DNA of 64,000 nucleotides from Sanguibacter keddieii DSM 10542 (GCF_000024925.1 NC_013521.1:186001-250000); one strand, 5' to 3'. Counted from the stretch's first letter, positions 25,106 to 33,300 are shown. A program made the numbers and translations. The notes: generated by a model not told the origin, from the letters alone.

Positions 25106-26380
25106 GTGACTCCTCCGGTGCCCCTAGAAGACGAGCTCGAACCTGTCGGACTCATCCGGCAGTCCGGTGTCGTGCTGCGTGTCGGCCGGATGCTGCTCGC
25201 GTCGGGCGGGGGCAGCTACCGGGTGCGCATCGCGATGGCTCAGGTGGGCCGGGCGCTCGGGCTCGACGGCGTCGAGGCGCAGGTGACGGTCAACGAGATC
25301 GTCGCGACGTCGCGGCGTGGTCCGATCTTCCGGACCGAGGTGACGCGCAGCCCGACCATCGGGGTGAACGCGAACCGCATGGTCCAGCTCGAGCGGCTGT
25401 GCTCCTCCCTCGAGCCGGGGGTGAGCGCGGAGGACGTCGACGCACGGCTCGACGAGATCGAGCAGACCCCCCTGCGCTACGGGGCGGCCGCGAACGCCTT
25501 CTTCACCGGCGTCGCCTGCGCAGCCTTCGCGTTCCTCAACAACGGCGGTCTGGTCGAGGTCCTCGTGGTCCTGGTCGGGGCGGCGCTCGGGCAGCTCACG
25601 CGGCGTCTCATGATCCACCGCGGCTTCAACCAGCTGGGCGTGACGATGGTCGCCGCGGCCGTGGCGAGCGTCGTGTACCTGGGGATCGTCAACCTGCTGT
25701 TCGTCGCGGGAGCCGTCGACTCGATCCACGAGAGCGGGTACGTCTCGGCGGTGCTGTTCCTCGTGCCGGGCTTCCCGCTCATCACGGCGGCGCTCGACCT
25801 CTCGCGCCTGGACTTCACGGCGGGCGTCTCGCGGCTCACCTACGCGCTGACCATCATGATGTCGGCCGCCCTGAGCGTGTGGGGTGTCTCGGCGGTCATG
25901 GGTCTCACGCCGAACCCCACCGGCCCGCTCGACCTCGGCGACGGCCAGATGCTCGCGCTGCGCCTGGTCGCGAGCGCCCTCGGGGTGCTCGGCTTCGCCG
26001 TCCTGTTCAACAGTCCGTGGCGGGTGGTCCTCGCGGCCGCCGGCATCGGGATGGTCGCGAACGTCATCCGGCTCGAGCTCCTCGACGCCGGCGTCATCGC
26101 CCAGGGAGCAGCCGCGGCCGCAGGACTGGTGGTCGGCGTCGCCGCGAACGTCGTGGCCCCGCGGATGCGCGTCCCGCGGCTCACGCTCTGCGTGCCGGCG
26201 GTCGTCATCATGGTGCCGGGGGCGTCGGCCTACCGGGCCGTGTACTTCCTCAACGCCGGGCAGACGGTCGACGCGCTGGCCTTCGGGGTCCAGGCGTCCT
26301 TCGTGGTGATCGCCCTCGCGATCGGGCTGACCGTGGCACGGACGGTCACGGACACGAGCTGGGGGAGGGCACCACGGTGA
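25106..26380 (+). CDS. Threonine/serine exporter family protein (ThrE type)
   Basis: A 424-residue membrane protein. The cytoplasmic N-terminal domain contains GRMLLASGGGSYRVRIAMAQ and VTVNEIVATS, typical of ThrE, then about ten membrane spans in two blocks (YGAAANAFFTGVACAAFAFL onward, and LALRLVASALGVLGFAVLF onward), so both halves that are separate genes in some bacteria are fused here. The loop FLVPGFPLITAALDLSRLDF is conserved in the family. ThrE of Corynebacterium exports threonine and serine by the proton motive force; this one probably does likewise. It begins at GTG 25106, 91 nt after the nuclease-like gene, and is followed by a serine tRNA, which is probably coincidence. Confidence 0.85.
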   Translation: MTPPVPLEDELEPVGLIRQSGVVLRVGRMLLASGGGSYRVRIAMAQVGRALGLDGVEAQVTVNEIVATSRRGPIFRTEVTRSPTIGVNANRMVQLERLCSSLEPGVSAEDVDARLDEIEQTPLRYGAAANAFFTGVACAAFAFLNNGGLVEVLVVLVGAALGQLTRRLMIHRGFNQLGVTMVAAAVASVVYLGIVNLLFVAGAVDSIHESGYVSAVLFLVPGFPLITAALDLSRLDFTAGVSRLTYALTIMMSAALSVWGVSAVMGLTPNPTGPLDLGDGQMLALRLVASALGVLGFAVLFNSPWRVVLAAAGIGMVANVIRLELLDAGVIAQGAAAAAGLVVGVAANVVAPRMRVPRLTLCVPAVVIMVPGASAYRAVYFLNAGQTVDALAFGVQASFVVIALAIGLTVARTVTDTSWGRAPR

Positions 26381-26420
26381 GGGCGCCGCGGAGAGGGTAC
26401 CTGGCTCACCCGCCGACGTT

Positions 26421-26450
26421 TTGCTCCCGGGCGCCTCGGCCAGGTAGCCT
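26421..26450 (+). promoter_or_regulatory. Candidate promoter of tRNA-Ser(GCT)
   Basis: TTGCTC (26421-26426), an 18-base spacer and TAGCCT (26445-26450), the same -10 sequence as at 11175. The -10 lies in the loop and arm of a small palindrome GCCAGG-TAG-CCTGGC. The tRNA starts 59 nt downstream. Confidence 0.35.
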
Positions 26451-26508
26451 GGCACAGCCCGCAGAGGATCACGTGCTCAGCGGGCACTGCGCCGAGGTGA
26501 CTCGGTGA

Positions 26509-26597
26509 GGAGACGTCGCATAGCCAGGTCTAGTGCGCCACCCTGCTAAGGTGGTAACGGGGCAACCCGTTCGAGGGTTCGAATCCCTCCGTCTCCG
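26509..26597 (+). tRNA. tRNA-Ser (anticodon GCT)
   Basis: An 89-nt class II tRNA. Acceptor GGAGACG pairs with CGTCTCC, the anticodon stem CCACC/GGTGG holds loop CTGCTAA with anticodon GCT at 26545-26547, a long variable arm follows, and the T arm has GGGTTCGAATCCC. Discriminator G at 26597; CCA not encoded. It reads AGC and AGU. Confidence 0.95.
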
Positions 26598-26974
26598 CCC
26601 CAGATCTTGAGTCCCACAGTCGTGAGCTTCGCAGAAGCGCCGAGGAGAACCCCCGCGAGCACCGCTCGACGGGGGTTCTGTCGTCTGCGCCGCCGTGGGA
26701 CCGGGTGAGATCTCGAGGTGTGGTGCACAGGGCTCCGAGAGAGCTCCAGGCCCGTGACCAGCGCCGCGACGCGTCCCGATCGACCCGAGGTGCCCGCCCC
26801 AGGATGATCGTTCCGTTCGTCCGGAGAAGCCGATCTGCTCGATTCGCCCAGAGGCTCACGGTCGGTGCTACTTTCGCAGAGGCGGCCTCGACTGAGGTCG
26901 GCCCCGCCGGTCACCAGCTCTCGACCGGTCCCGTGGCCGCACGCCGACTGCACGTCCAATCAGGGGAGGCCCTC
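26598..26974. other. Gap between tRNA-Ser(GCT) and the first small secreted protein
   Basis: A 377-nt stretch. It holds the tRNA terminator at 26646-26679. The remainder (about 26700-26960) shows no gene with a ribosome site, no tRNA-like remnant and no convincing promoter boxes; it presumably contains the promoter of the downstream secreted protein cluster. Confidence 0.5.
26646..26679 (+). terminator. Terminator of tRNA-Ser(GCT)
   Basis: AGAACCCCCG pairs with CGGGGGTTCT, and inside it CGAGC pairs with GCTCG around loop ACC; only one A is unpaired in the stem. It begins 49 nt after the tRNA. Confidence 0.75.
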
Positions 26975-27469
26975 GTGGCCGAGATCCGACGTCCTGCGAA
27001 GAAGCGCACAGCACTGGTCCTGACGGCGGTGCTCGTCGCCGCCGGTGGAGGCGTCGCGTACGCCTACTGGACCGCGTCCGGCTCGGGCACCGGGGAGGCG
27101 ACGACCGGGACCGCCGTGGCCTTCACCATCGCCAGCGACCCGGCGGTCGGCGAGATCTCCCCCGGGAGCGCCGGTCAGACCGTCGACTTCACGGTGACCA
27201 ACCCCGGGACCGGCTCTCAGCTGCTCGAGGCCGTCACGGTGACCACCGCCGACGCCGACGGGGTGGCGTGGGTGCCGGCAGGTGCCTGCGAGGCCGCCGA
27301 CTACACGGCGACCATCTCCACCCCGGTCCCTGCGGGCGAGGTCCCTGCGGGGGGCTCCGTCGAGGGCGTCGCGACGATCACGCTGGCGAACACCGGCGTG
27401 AACCAGGACGACTGCCAGGGCCAGGCCGTGCCGCTCTACTTCGAGGTGAGCGCCGCCCCGATCCCGTGA
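26975..27469 (+). CDS. Small secreted/membrane-tethered protein, paralogue of the third gene of the cluster
   Basis: A 164-residue protein with an N-terminal basic stretch and a hydrophobic segment ALVLTAVLVAAGGGVAYAYW, either an uncleaved anchor or a signal peptide. The exported part is a single beta-rich domain with VGEISPGSAGQTVDFTVTN and the cysteine-containing blocks GACEAADYTATI and GVNQDDCQGQAVPLYFEV. The same two blocks occur in the protein encoded at 28066-28641, so the two are related. The YAYWTASGSGTG start of the mature region recalls camelysin/TasA-like and other short actinobacterial surface proteins. GTG 26975 was chosen because CAGGGGAGG precedes it. Function unknown; structural or pilus-like use is speculation. 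Confidence 0.65.
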   Translation: MAEIRRPAKKRTALVLTAVLVAAGGGVAYAYWTASGSGTGEATTGTAVAFTIASDPAVGEISPGSAGQTVDFTVTNPGTGSQLLEAVTVTTADADGVAWVPAGACEAADYTATISTPVPAGEVPAGGSVEGVATITLANTGVNQDDCQGQAVPLYFEVSAAPIP

Positions 27470-27571
27470 TCGGCTCCCGGGCCCCGAGGCGGCTCACATC
27501 CCTCGGGTCCCGGGTACGGCACGCGTCGGCCGACGACGCCCCGCTCCCGACCTGACAGGACGGCACACCTC

Positions 27572-28069
27572 GTGCACAGCCCCACATCGACGACGCTCCG
27601 AGCCCCGGTCCACGGGTCGCGGCGCCGGGTCCGTCCTGCCGTGGCCGTCGCGGCTGCGGCGCTCGTCGGCGTCGCGCTCCTCCCGGCCGCTGCCGCCGGG
27701 CCGGCTGCGGCCTTCTGGACAGCCTCGACCACCGGTTCCGCCGCAGCCACGACGGCGGTCCTCGCGACCCCGACGGGCGCCTCGGTCCCCACGACGAGCG
27801 GCCCTGACGTCGCCGTCACCTGGGAGCCCGGTGCGGACGGGGCTACCGCCGACGGCTTCCTCGTGCTGCGGGACGACGGTGTCTCGGTCGAGGCCGCCTG
27901 CGGCTCGGGCCCGGGTGCCCTCGTCGCAGGCACGAGCTGCACCGACTCCGTCCCGACCGACGGGACCTACACCTACGTGGTCGTCGCGGTCCGCGCCACG
28001 TGGACCTCCTCCAGCACGGCGAGCCCCGCCGTCGTGGTCACCAGCCCGATCGTCGAGGAGACCCCATGA
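27572..28069 (+). CDS. Small secreted protein with fibronectin type III-like domain
   Basis: A 165-residue exported protein. The signal peptide (VAVAAAALVGVALLPAAAAG) is followed by AAAFWTASTTGSAAATTAVL, close to the mature start of the first gene of the cluster, and then one beta-sandwich domain: PTTSGPDVAVTWEPGAD, DGFLVLRDDGVSVEAAC, GTYTYVVVAVRATW. This is the fibronectin type III layout. GTG 27572 has only a weak ribosome site. Its stop overlaps the next start by ATGA, so they are co-translated. It may bind a partner at the surface; no catalytic residues are seen. Confidence 0.65.
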   Translation: MHSPTSTTLRAPVHGSRRRVRPAVAVAAAALVGVALLPAAAAGPAAAFWTASTTGSAAATTAVLATPTGASVPTTSGPDVAVTWEPGADGATADGFLVLRDDGVSVEAACGSGPGALVAGTSCTDSVPTDGTYTYVVVAVRATWTSSSTASPAVVVTSPIVEETP

Positions 28070-28641
28070 GGTGCGACATGCTGCCTGCCACCGGCCTGGA
28101 CACCCCGCTCGCGGTGGTCCTCGGTGTGGCGCTGTGCTGCGTGCTCCTCGGTGTCCTCGGGACGGCCGCCCGCTCGCGGCACCGTCGGGGTGCGCTCGGC
28201 GCCCTCGTGCTGGTGCTCGCCCTCGTGGTGACCGTCGGACCCGGGCTCGCCGCGGCACCCGCCCAGGCCGCTGACGCGGGGTGCGTGCAGGAGGGCGCCG
28301 ACGGTCGCCTGACCGTCACGCAGACCTCGACGATGGACGGGTTGGCGCCGGGCGTCGCACCTGCCGCGATCGCGGGGCTGCTCGTGAACGTGAGCACCGA
28401 CGCGACGGTGGTCGCCGCGGTCGACGTCGAGATCCTCTCGGTGGTCCCGACCGGGGCCGGGGCGTGCGACGCCGAGGACTACACCGTCCTCGACCCCCGC
28501 ATGCGTGTCGACCAGACGCTCCAGGGTGGCGCGTCGGCCACCTTCGAGGGCGCGTCGATCGGCTTCCGCTCGACAGCGGAGAACCAGGACGCCTGCCAGG
28601 GGGCGACCGTCCGGTTGCTCTACACCGTCGTGCCCGGCTGA
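28066..28641 (+). CDS. Small exported protein with N-terminal LPATG-like segment and two hydrophobic spans
   Basis: A 191-residue protein. Unusually, it opens MRCDMLPATGLDTPL, then a hydrophobic span AVVLGVALCCVLLGVLG and a basic stretch RSRHRRG, which together look like a sortase sorting signal normally found at a C-terminus. A second span ALVLVLALVVTVGPG and a signal-peptidase-like site AAAPAQAADAG follow, then one exported beta-rich domain with GACDAEDYTVLD and ENQDACQGATVRLLY, matching the domain of the 26975 gene. ATG 28066 overlaps the previous stop and has GAGGAG upstream. Either the protein is a two-span membrane protein or the N-terminal segment is the lost tail of the preceding gene. 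Function unknown. Confidence 0.65.
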   Translation: MRCDMLPATGLDTPLAVVLGVALCCVLLGVLGTAARSRHRRGALGALVLVLALVVTVGPGLAAAPAQAADAGCVQEGADGRLTVTQTSTMDGLAPGVAPAAIAGLLVNVSTDATVVAAVDVEILSVVPTGAGACDAEDYTVLDPRMRVDQTLQGGASATFEGASIGFRSTAENQDACQGATVRLLYTVVPG

Positions 28642-28649
28642 GCCCCGGT

Positions 28650-29990
28650 CTACGGCCTCGTCCTTCGCACCAGCACCAGGTAGGCGACCGCCGACACCGC
28701 GGCGACCGCGGCCAGCGTGAGGCTCGCGGCTCCCGCCCCCCAGTGGTCCAGGGCCAGGCCGAGGGCGAGCGGGCCGACGACGGCACCGAGGTCGCCGGTC
28801 GAGCGGAAGATGCCCATCGCGGCGCCCTGGCGGCCCGGTGCGGCGACGTCGGCGAGGACGACGCCGGGGACGATGCCGCCGACCGCTGCCCCGACGCCGG
28901 CGGTCACGACGACCGCGCCGAAGAGCAGCGGGGTGTCGGCCACGGGGTACAGGGCGATCGCCACCGCGGCGACGAGCATGCCGGGGACGAGGAGCCGTCG
29001 TCGCCAGCCCGCGTCGAGCAGACGCGCGAGCAGGGGCAGCAGCCCGAGCGAGACGAGGGTGATGACGCCGATCGACAGGCCCAGCTGGGTCGAGCTCATG
29101 CCGACGCGGTCGCCGAGGATCGGCACGAGGGACTGCTCGCCCCCGAACCGGATGACGAACACCGCGAAGCCGACGACGTTGAGCCCCACGAACGCCGCCA
29201 GGTCCGTCGCGACCCGCCGCCGCGCACCTGCTCCGGCAGCCGAGCCGTCGAGTTCGTGAGTTTCGAGCGAGTTCGGTACGTGGGAGGCACGAACTCGCTC
29301 TGAAGTCACGAACTCGGCGTCGGCCTCCACCGGAGCCAGACCCGGAGCCGGCGCCGCCTTCCCCCAGAACTCCTGGTCGGGCTGCAGCAGCGTCCACACG
29401 AGGCAGGCCACCGCCGGCACCGCCGCCGCGAAGAACACGGCGTGCAGCCCCCACCTGTCCAGCACCAGCCCGCCGACCACCGGCCCCATGGCCCCGCCCG
29501 CCAGCTGCACGGCCTGCGCCGTGGCGAGCACCGTCCCGCGGGCGTCGGCGGGAGCCCGCGCGGTCACGACGGCCAGACCGATGGTGACCACCGACCCGCC
29601 GAGCACCCCCGCGAAGAACCGCGCCACGAGCAGCACGGGCAGCGTCGGTGCGAAGGCCGTCAGCACGGTCACGACCACCAGGCCGACGAGCGCTCCCAGC
29701 AGCAGGCGCCGCGGCCCGAACCTGTCGGCCAGCAGCCCGGCGGGGATGTTGACGAGCAGCCGCCCGACGCCGAAGGCCGCGACGATCGCGCCGAGCAGGA
29801 ACGACGACACCGAGAACATGTCGCCGTAGCGGGGGAGGGCGGGGACGATCGCACCCCAGGTGATCTGCGCGCTGGCCACGAGGCAGCACGCGATGACGAT
29901 CTGCCGCCGCAGCCGGGCCGGCAGCGGCTTCCGCGCAGGCCGCGCGGGTCGCGCCTCCTCGGCGACCGCTGCCGCACCCCGGCCGCTCAC
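28650..29990 (-). CDS. Major facilitator superfamily transporter with palindromic insertion in the central loop
   Basis: A 446-residue transporter with twelve predicted spans. The first half has the MFS motif A region LLVNIPAGLLADRFGPRRLL and FFAGVLGGSVVTIGL; the second half repeats the fold from FVGLNVVGFAVFVIRFGG. The central cytoplasmic loop (EADAEFVTSERVRASHVPNS and following) is encoded by a 68-nt nested palindrome, described separately. GTG 29990 overlaps the stop of the flavin monooxygenase gene (GTGA), placing it last in the Rut-like operon. Position suggests import of the heterocyclic substrate or export of a product; drug efflux is the alternative. Confidence 0.82.
   Translation of the reverse strand: MSGRGAAAVAEEARPARPARKPLPARLRRQIVIACCLVASAQITWGAIVPALPRYGDMFSVSSFLLGAIVAAFGVGRLLVNIPAGLLADRFGPRRLLLGALVGLVVVTVLTAFAPTLPVLLVARFFAGVLGGSVVTIGLAVVTARAPADARGTVLATAQAVQLAGGAMGPVVGGLVLDRWGLHAVFFAAAVPAVACLVWTLLQPDQEFWGKAAPAPGLAPVEADAEFVTSERVRASHVPNSLETHELDGSAAGAGARRRVATDLAAFVGLNVVGFAVFVIRFGGEQSLVPILGDRVGMSSTQLGLSIGVITLVSLGLLPLLARLLDAGWRRRLLVPGMLVAAVAIALYPVADTPLLFGAVVVTAGVGAAVGGIVPGVVLADVAAPGRQGAAMGIFRSTGDLGAVVGPLALGLALDHWGAGAASLTLAAVAAVSAVAYLVLVRRTRP
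29249..29316. repeat. 68-nt nested palindrome inside the MFS gene
   Basis: Two 11-bp inverted repeats share one centre. The outer arms are CGAGTTCGTGA (29249-29259) and TCACGAACTCG (29306-29316); the inner arms are GAGCGAGTTCG (29265-29275) and CGAACTCGCTC (29290-29300). The element is in frame and encodes the central loop of the transporter. Confidence 0.85.
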
Positions 29991-31321
29991 AGCAGGTTCT
30001 CGCGCAGCGTCGTGCCCGCGTACCTTTCGCTGACGAGCCCGCGGCGGCGCAGCTCCGGGACGAGCAGGTCGGTGACCTCGTAGAGCGACGACGGCATGGA
30101 CTGCGGGTTGCAGATCATGAACCCGCCGTTGGAGCCGGTCGCGAGGAACTGCTCCTCGAGCTCGTCGGCCACCTGCTCGGCGGTCCCGGCGATGGTCTGC
30201 TCGTAGCCGGTCGCGTACTTCCAGCCCTCCTCGAAGAACTCGGTCCGCGTGAGCACGCCGTCGTCGCCGCGGCGCGCGATGAGCCGCTGCACGAACCCGG
30301 ACTGGGTGGCCTGCGCGGCCGCGATCTGCTCGGCGACCTCCGCGAGCGTGAACTTCTCGGGCAGCACGGAGAAGTCGAAGCCCGAGTTGTACGACAGGTA
30401 TGCCCCGACGGCGTCGTCGTCCATGAGCATCGACGCCATCTCCTCCTTGCGGGCGGCAGCCTCGGCGGCCGTCCGCCCGAGCACCACCTGCGTGGCCCAG
30501 AGGATGCCGACGTCCTCGGGCCGGCGCCCGGCAGCCGTCAGGGCGTCGTCGAGAGCGGCCCTGTGCTTCACCTGCGAGGGCAGGTGCCCGCCGAGGCCGA
30601 AGACGACGTCGGCGAAGGATGCGCTCGCGGCGATGCCGCGCGGGGACGCGCCGGCCTGCACGAGCACGGGGTGGCCCTGCGGGCTCGGCACGGAGGGCAG
30701 CGGGCCGGCGACGTCGAAGAACTCGCCGTGGTGGTCCACGCGGTGCACCTTGGACGGGTCGGCGAACTGCCCGGTGCTGCGGTCGCGGAGGATCGCGTCG
30801 GGCTCGACGGAGTCCCACAGCGCCTTGCAGACGGACACGAACTCCTCCATGCGCTCGTAGCGCTGGTCGTGGTCCATGAGCCCGTCGAAGCCGTAGTTCG
30901 CGGCGTCGGCCACACGCCCCGAGGCGACGACGTTGAAGGCCAGCCGGCCCTTCGTCACGTGGTCCAGGGAGTTGAGCAGCCGGGCCGTGTAGAAGGGGTG
31001 CATGTACGTCGAGGAGTAGGTCAGGCCGAAGCCGATGTGCTGCGTGGCCTGGGCCATCGCCGCGATGAAGGGGCTCATGTCCTGGCGGGGCCACTGGATG
31101 CCGTAGCGGATCGCGGCGTCCATCGACTGTTCCCAGGTGTCCGGGATCCCGGTGCCGTCGCCGAAGAACAGCATGTCGATGCCGCCGCGCTCAGCCGCGA
31201 CGGCCAGCTCGGTGAACAGGCCGACGTCCGGGTAGTCGGCGCCGACCCAGGAGCCGGGCGCGGCCCACTTGCCCTCGGTGTGCGTGAACGAGATGTCGAA
31301 GGCGAGCTTCATGGTGGTCAT
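29987..31321 (-). CDS. LLM-class flavin-dependent monooxygenase, NtaA/SnaA/DszA type
   Basis: A 444-residue bacterial-luciferase-like enzyme using reduced FMN and oxygen. It starts MTTMKLAFDISFTHTEGKWA and contains the family blocks DMLFFGDGTGIPDTW, YSSTYMHPFYTARLLNSLDH, KGRLAFNVVASGRVADAANY, HPVLVQAGASPRGIAASASF and FEEGWKYATGYEQTIAGTAE. Relatives open or desulfurise heterocycles and nitrilotriacetate. The start is one base into the stop of the hydrolase gene (TGATG); ATG 31312 is an alternative. Its reduced FMN probably comes from the reductase at 36501-37082. It differs clearly from the RutA-like enzyme of the same cluster, so two successive oxygenations are possible. Confidence 0.85.
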   Translation of the reverse strand: MTTMKLAFDISFTHTEGKWAAPGSWVGADYPDVGLFTELAVAAERGGIDMLFFGDGTGIPDTWEQSMDAAIRYGIQWPRQDMSPFIAAMAQATQHIGFGLTYSSTYMHPFYTARLLNSLDHVTKGRLAFNVVASGRVADAANYGFDGLMDHDQRYERMEEFVSVCKALWDSVEPDAILRDRSTGQFADPSKVHRVDHHGEFFDVAGPLPSVPSPQGHPVLVQAGASPRGIAASASFADVVFGLGGHLPSQVKHRAALDDALTAAGRRPEDVGILWATQVVLGRTAAEAAARKEEMASMLMDDDAVGAYLSYNSGFDFSVLPEKFTLAEVAEQIAAAQATQSGFVQRLIARRGDDGVLTRTEFFEEGWKYATGYEQTIAGTAEQVADELEEQFLATGSNGGFMICNPQSMPSSLYEVTDLLVPELRRRGLVSERYAGTTLRENLL

Positions 31322-32097
31322 CAGGGCCTCCCGGCGGGGATCGGCTCGGCGACGGCCACTGTCGAGGGCGACGGTGCTGTGGCGGACGGCGGTGCGGTGG
31401 GCTGAGCGGTGGACGGTGCGACGGGCTGTGGTGCGGGGGCTGCTGCGGCGTGGGCCCAGGCGGCCGCGACGGCTGCGGACGTCGCGACGACCGCGGCGTT
31501 CTCGGCGAGGACGGTGAGCGCGTGGGCGTGGGTCTGGGCGTCGTAGGCGGCGGTCGCGTCGGAGGTCATGACGGCGCGGAAGCCCAGCTGGAATGCGTCG
31601 CGGACGGTCCCGTCGACGCAGCACTCGCTGGTGAGGCCGGCGGCGACCACCCAGGTCACTCCGGACCCGCGGAGGTGGGCCTCGAGGCCTGTCCCGAGGA
31701 ACCCGGAGTAGCGGCGCTTGGGCACGACCGTCTCGCCGGGGAGCGGGGCGACCCCGAACCACTCGGCGCCCGGCGTGCCGACGACGCAGGGTTCCTCGGC
31801 CTCGGGCCAGGCCGCCGCGTCGAGCCCGCGCAGCCACAGCGAGGTACCCCACGGCTCGTCGGGGAGCTGCTCGAGAGCGACCCACACGACCGGCACCCCG
31901 GTCGCGCGGGCCTGGTCCACGAGCCACGCGGTGCGGGTCACCGCGGCGTCGACCGCGGCGAGACCGGCCTCGTCGAGCCACGGAAGGTAGGCGGGGTCGG
32001 CGAAGGACCGCTGGACGTCGACGACGACCAGCGCGGCCTCGGCGAGCGGACCGGGCAGCGGGCGGACGGTGCCGTCGACGCCCGTCAGGGTCGTCAC
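31321..32097 (-). CDS. Isochorismatase-like cysteine hydrolase (RutB-like)
   Basis: A 258-residue cysteine hydrolase. The catalytic triad is visible: aspartate in LVVVDVQRSF, lysine in VVPKRRYSGFLGT and cysteine in GLTSECCVDGTVRDAFQLGF. The RutB group of this family hydrolyses ureidoacrylate in the pyrimidine ring-opening pathway. The last 40 residues are an Ala/Pro/Ser/Thr-rich tail unlike the family and may be dispensable. GTG 32097 overlaps the stop of the RutA-like gene, and the gene's stop overlaps the next oxygenase, so all three are translationally coupled. A RutB-like role is inferred from this pairing; a nicotinamidase-type activity is the alternative. Confidence 0.78.
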   Translation of the reverse strand: MTTLTGVDGTVRPLPGPLAEAALVVVDVQRSFADPAYLPWLDEAGLAAVDAAVTRTAWLVDQARATGVPVVWVALEQLPDEPWGTSLWLRGLDAAAWPEAEEPCVVGTPGAEWFGVAPLPGETVVPKRRYSGFLGTGLEAHLRGSGVTWVVAAGLTSECCVDGTVRDAFQLGFRAVMTSDATAAYDAQTHAHALTVLAENAAVVATSAAVAAAWAHAAAAPAPQPVAPSTAQPTAPPSATAPSPSTVAVAEPIPAGRP

Positions 32098-33188
32098 GCG
32101 ACGCCCTCGAGCACGGCTGCCGGGCGCAGCAGGGGCAGGACGGTCTCGCCGAAGACGGGGAGGTCGGCGTGGTAGTCGGGGAAGATCATCATGAGCCCGT
32201 CGATGCCGGTCTCCTCGACGAGCTCGGAGATGCGCTCGGACACGGTCTCGGGGGAGCCGTGCACCACGGCGGTCTGGAAGGCCTCGTCCTCGGGGGCTGC
32301 GGCCGTCATGGACATCGCCTTGTCGAGCGGCAGGCCCCACGACGTCTTCATGTTGACGATGGCGTCGATGTCGGCGCCGCGCCCGTACTCGCGGCGCTTC
32401 GCCTCCGCCTCGGCGTCCGTCTCGCCGAGCACCACCGTGCACATCGAGTACGTCTTGATCGAGCGGCCGTTCGCGGCAGCCGCCTCCTTGACCTGGTCGG
32501 AGACCTTGCGCAGGCCGGGCAGGTCGTCGGCGGTGAGGAAGGACCCGTCGCAGTGCCGGGCCTGGAAGTCGACGCCGGCCGGGGAGCGGCCCGCGCTGAT
32601 GAGCGTCGGGCGCACCACGGGGTGCGGGCGGGACTGGCAGTCCTCGAGGTCGAAGAACTCCCCGTGGTGGGTCACGGAGTCCTCGGACCACAGACGCTCG
32701 AGGACGCTCGTCCACTCCTCGGTGTACCGGTAGCGGGCGGCGTGGTCGAGGGACTCGTCCCACAGGCCCATCTGCGAGAACTCCTGCGCGTACGCACCGA
32801 CCACGATGTTCATGCCGGCGCGACCGCCGCTGATCTGCTGCATGGTCGTGTACATCTTCGCGGCGATCGCGGGGTTGAACAGGTTGGTGTGGATGGTCGC
32901 CCAGATCTTCACGCGGCTCGTGGCCTCCGCGAGGCCCGACATCATCGACACGGACTCGAGGGTGCGGCCCCAGTGGTCTGTGGTGCCGCCGTAGCCGCGC
33001 CACTTGCCCATCGACATGATGAAGTCGAGGCCGGCCTCCTCCGCGAGGATCGCGGCCTTCCGGTTGTACTCGTAGGTGGCCTGCGGGTGGGGTGCGGTCT
33101 CGGACATGATCCAGCCGCCGTTGCCGATCGGCAGGAAGATGCCGAGCTCGGGGCCCGAGGTGCTGGTGGTGGCGTCGGTCGTCGTCAT
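32094..33188 (-). CDS. RutA-like flavin-dependent pyrimidine monooxygenase
   Basis: A 364-residue luciferase-fold enzyme. The opening LGIFLPIGNGGWIMSETAPH, the block RGYGGTTDHWGRTLESVSMM and SGLAEATSRVKIWATIHTNL, and QQISGGRAGMNIVVGAYAQE closely follow Escherichia coli RutA as I recall it, which opens the uracil ring with reduced FMN and oxygen. The pairing with a RutB-like hydrolase and a RutF-like reductase supports this. RutC, RutD, RutE and the RutG permease are not seen in the window. A ribosome site GAAGGA precedes ATG 33188. The real ring substrate may be uracil, thymine or another pyrimidine-like compound; alkanesulfonate monooxygenase (SsuD) is a less fitting alternative. Confidence 0.78.
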   Translation of the reverse strand: MTTTDATTSTSGPELGIFLPIGNGGWIMSETAPHPQATYEYNRKAAILAEEAGLDFIMSMGKWRGYGGTTDHWGRTLESVSMMSGLAEATSRVKIWATIHTNLFNPAIAAKMYTTMQQISGGRAGMNIVVGAYAQEFSQMGLWDESLDHAARYRYTEEWTSVLERLWSEDSVTHHGEFFDLEDCQSRPHPVVRPTLISAGRSPAGVDFQARHCDGSFLTADDLPGLRKVSDQVKEAAAANGRSIKTYSMCTVVLGETDAEAEAKRREYGRGADIDAIVNMKTSWGLPLDKAMSMTAAAPEDEAFQTAVVHGSPETVSERISELVEETGIDGLMMIFPDYHADLPVFGETVLPLLRPAAVLEGVA

Positions 33189-33232
33189 GATGGTCCTTCG
33201 TGGTGCGGTGTGGTCGTGCGGCAGGTGCGGGA

Positions 33233-33267
33233 CCCGGGGCGCCCGTGCGGGGGCCGGACGCCCCGGG
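33233..33267 (-). terminator. Hairpin between binding-protein and RutA-like genes
   Basis: CCCGGGGCG (33233-33241) and CGCCCCGGG (33259-33267) form a 9-bp stem with a 17-base loop in the 112-nt gap. No T-run; it may reduce read-through from the transporter genes into the oxygenase genes. Confidence 0.4.
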
Positions 33268-33300
33268 AGTGGTGAGGCGCGTTGTGTCAGAGGCGCTCGG

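Noticed and set aside
26509-28641. Genomic island inserted at tRNA-Ser(GCT)
   Set aside because: No integrase, no repeat of the tRNA 3' end and no base-composition change were seen downstream.
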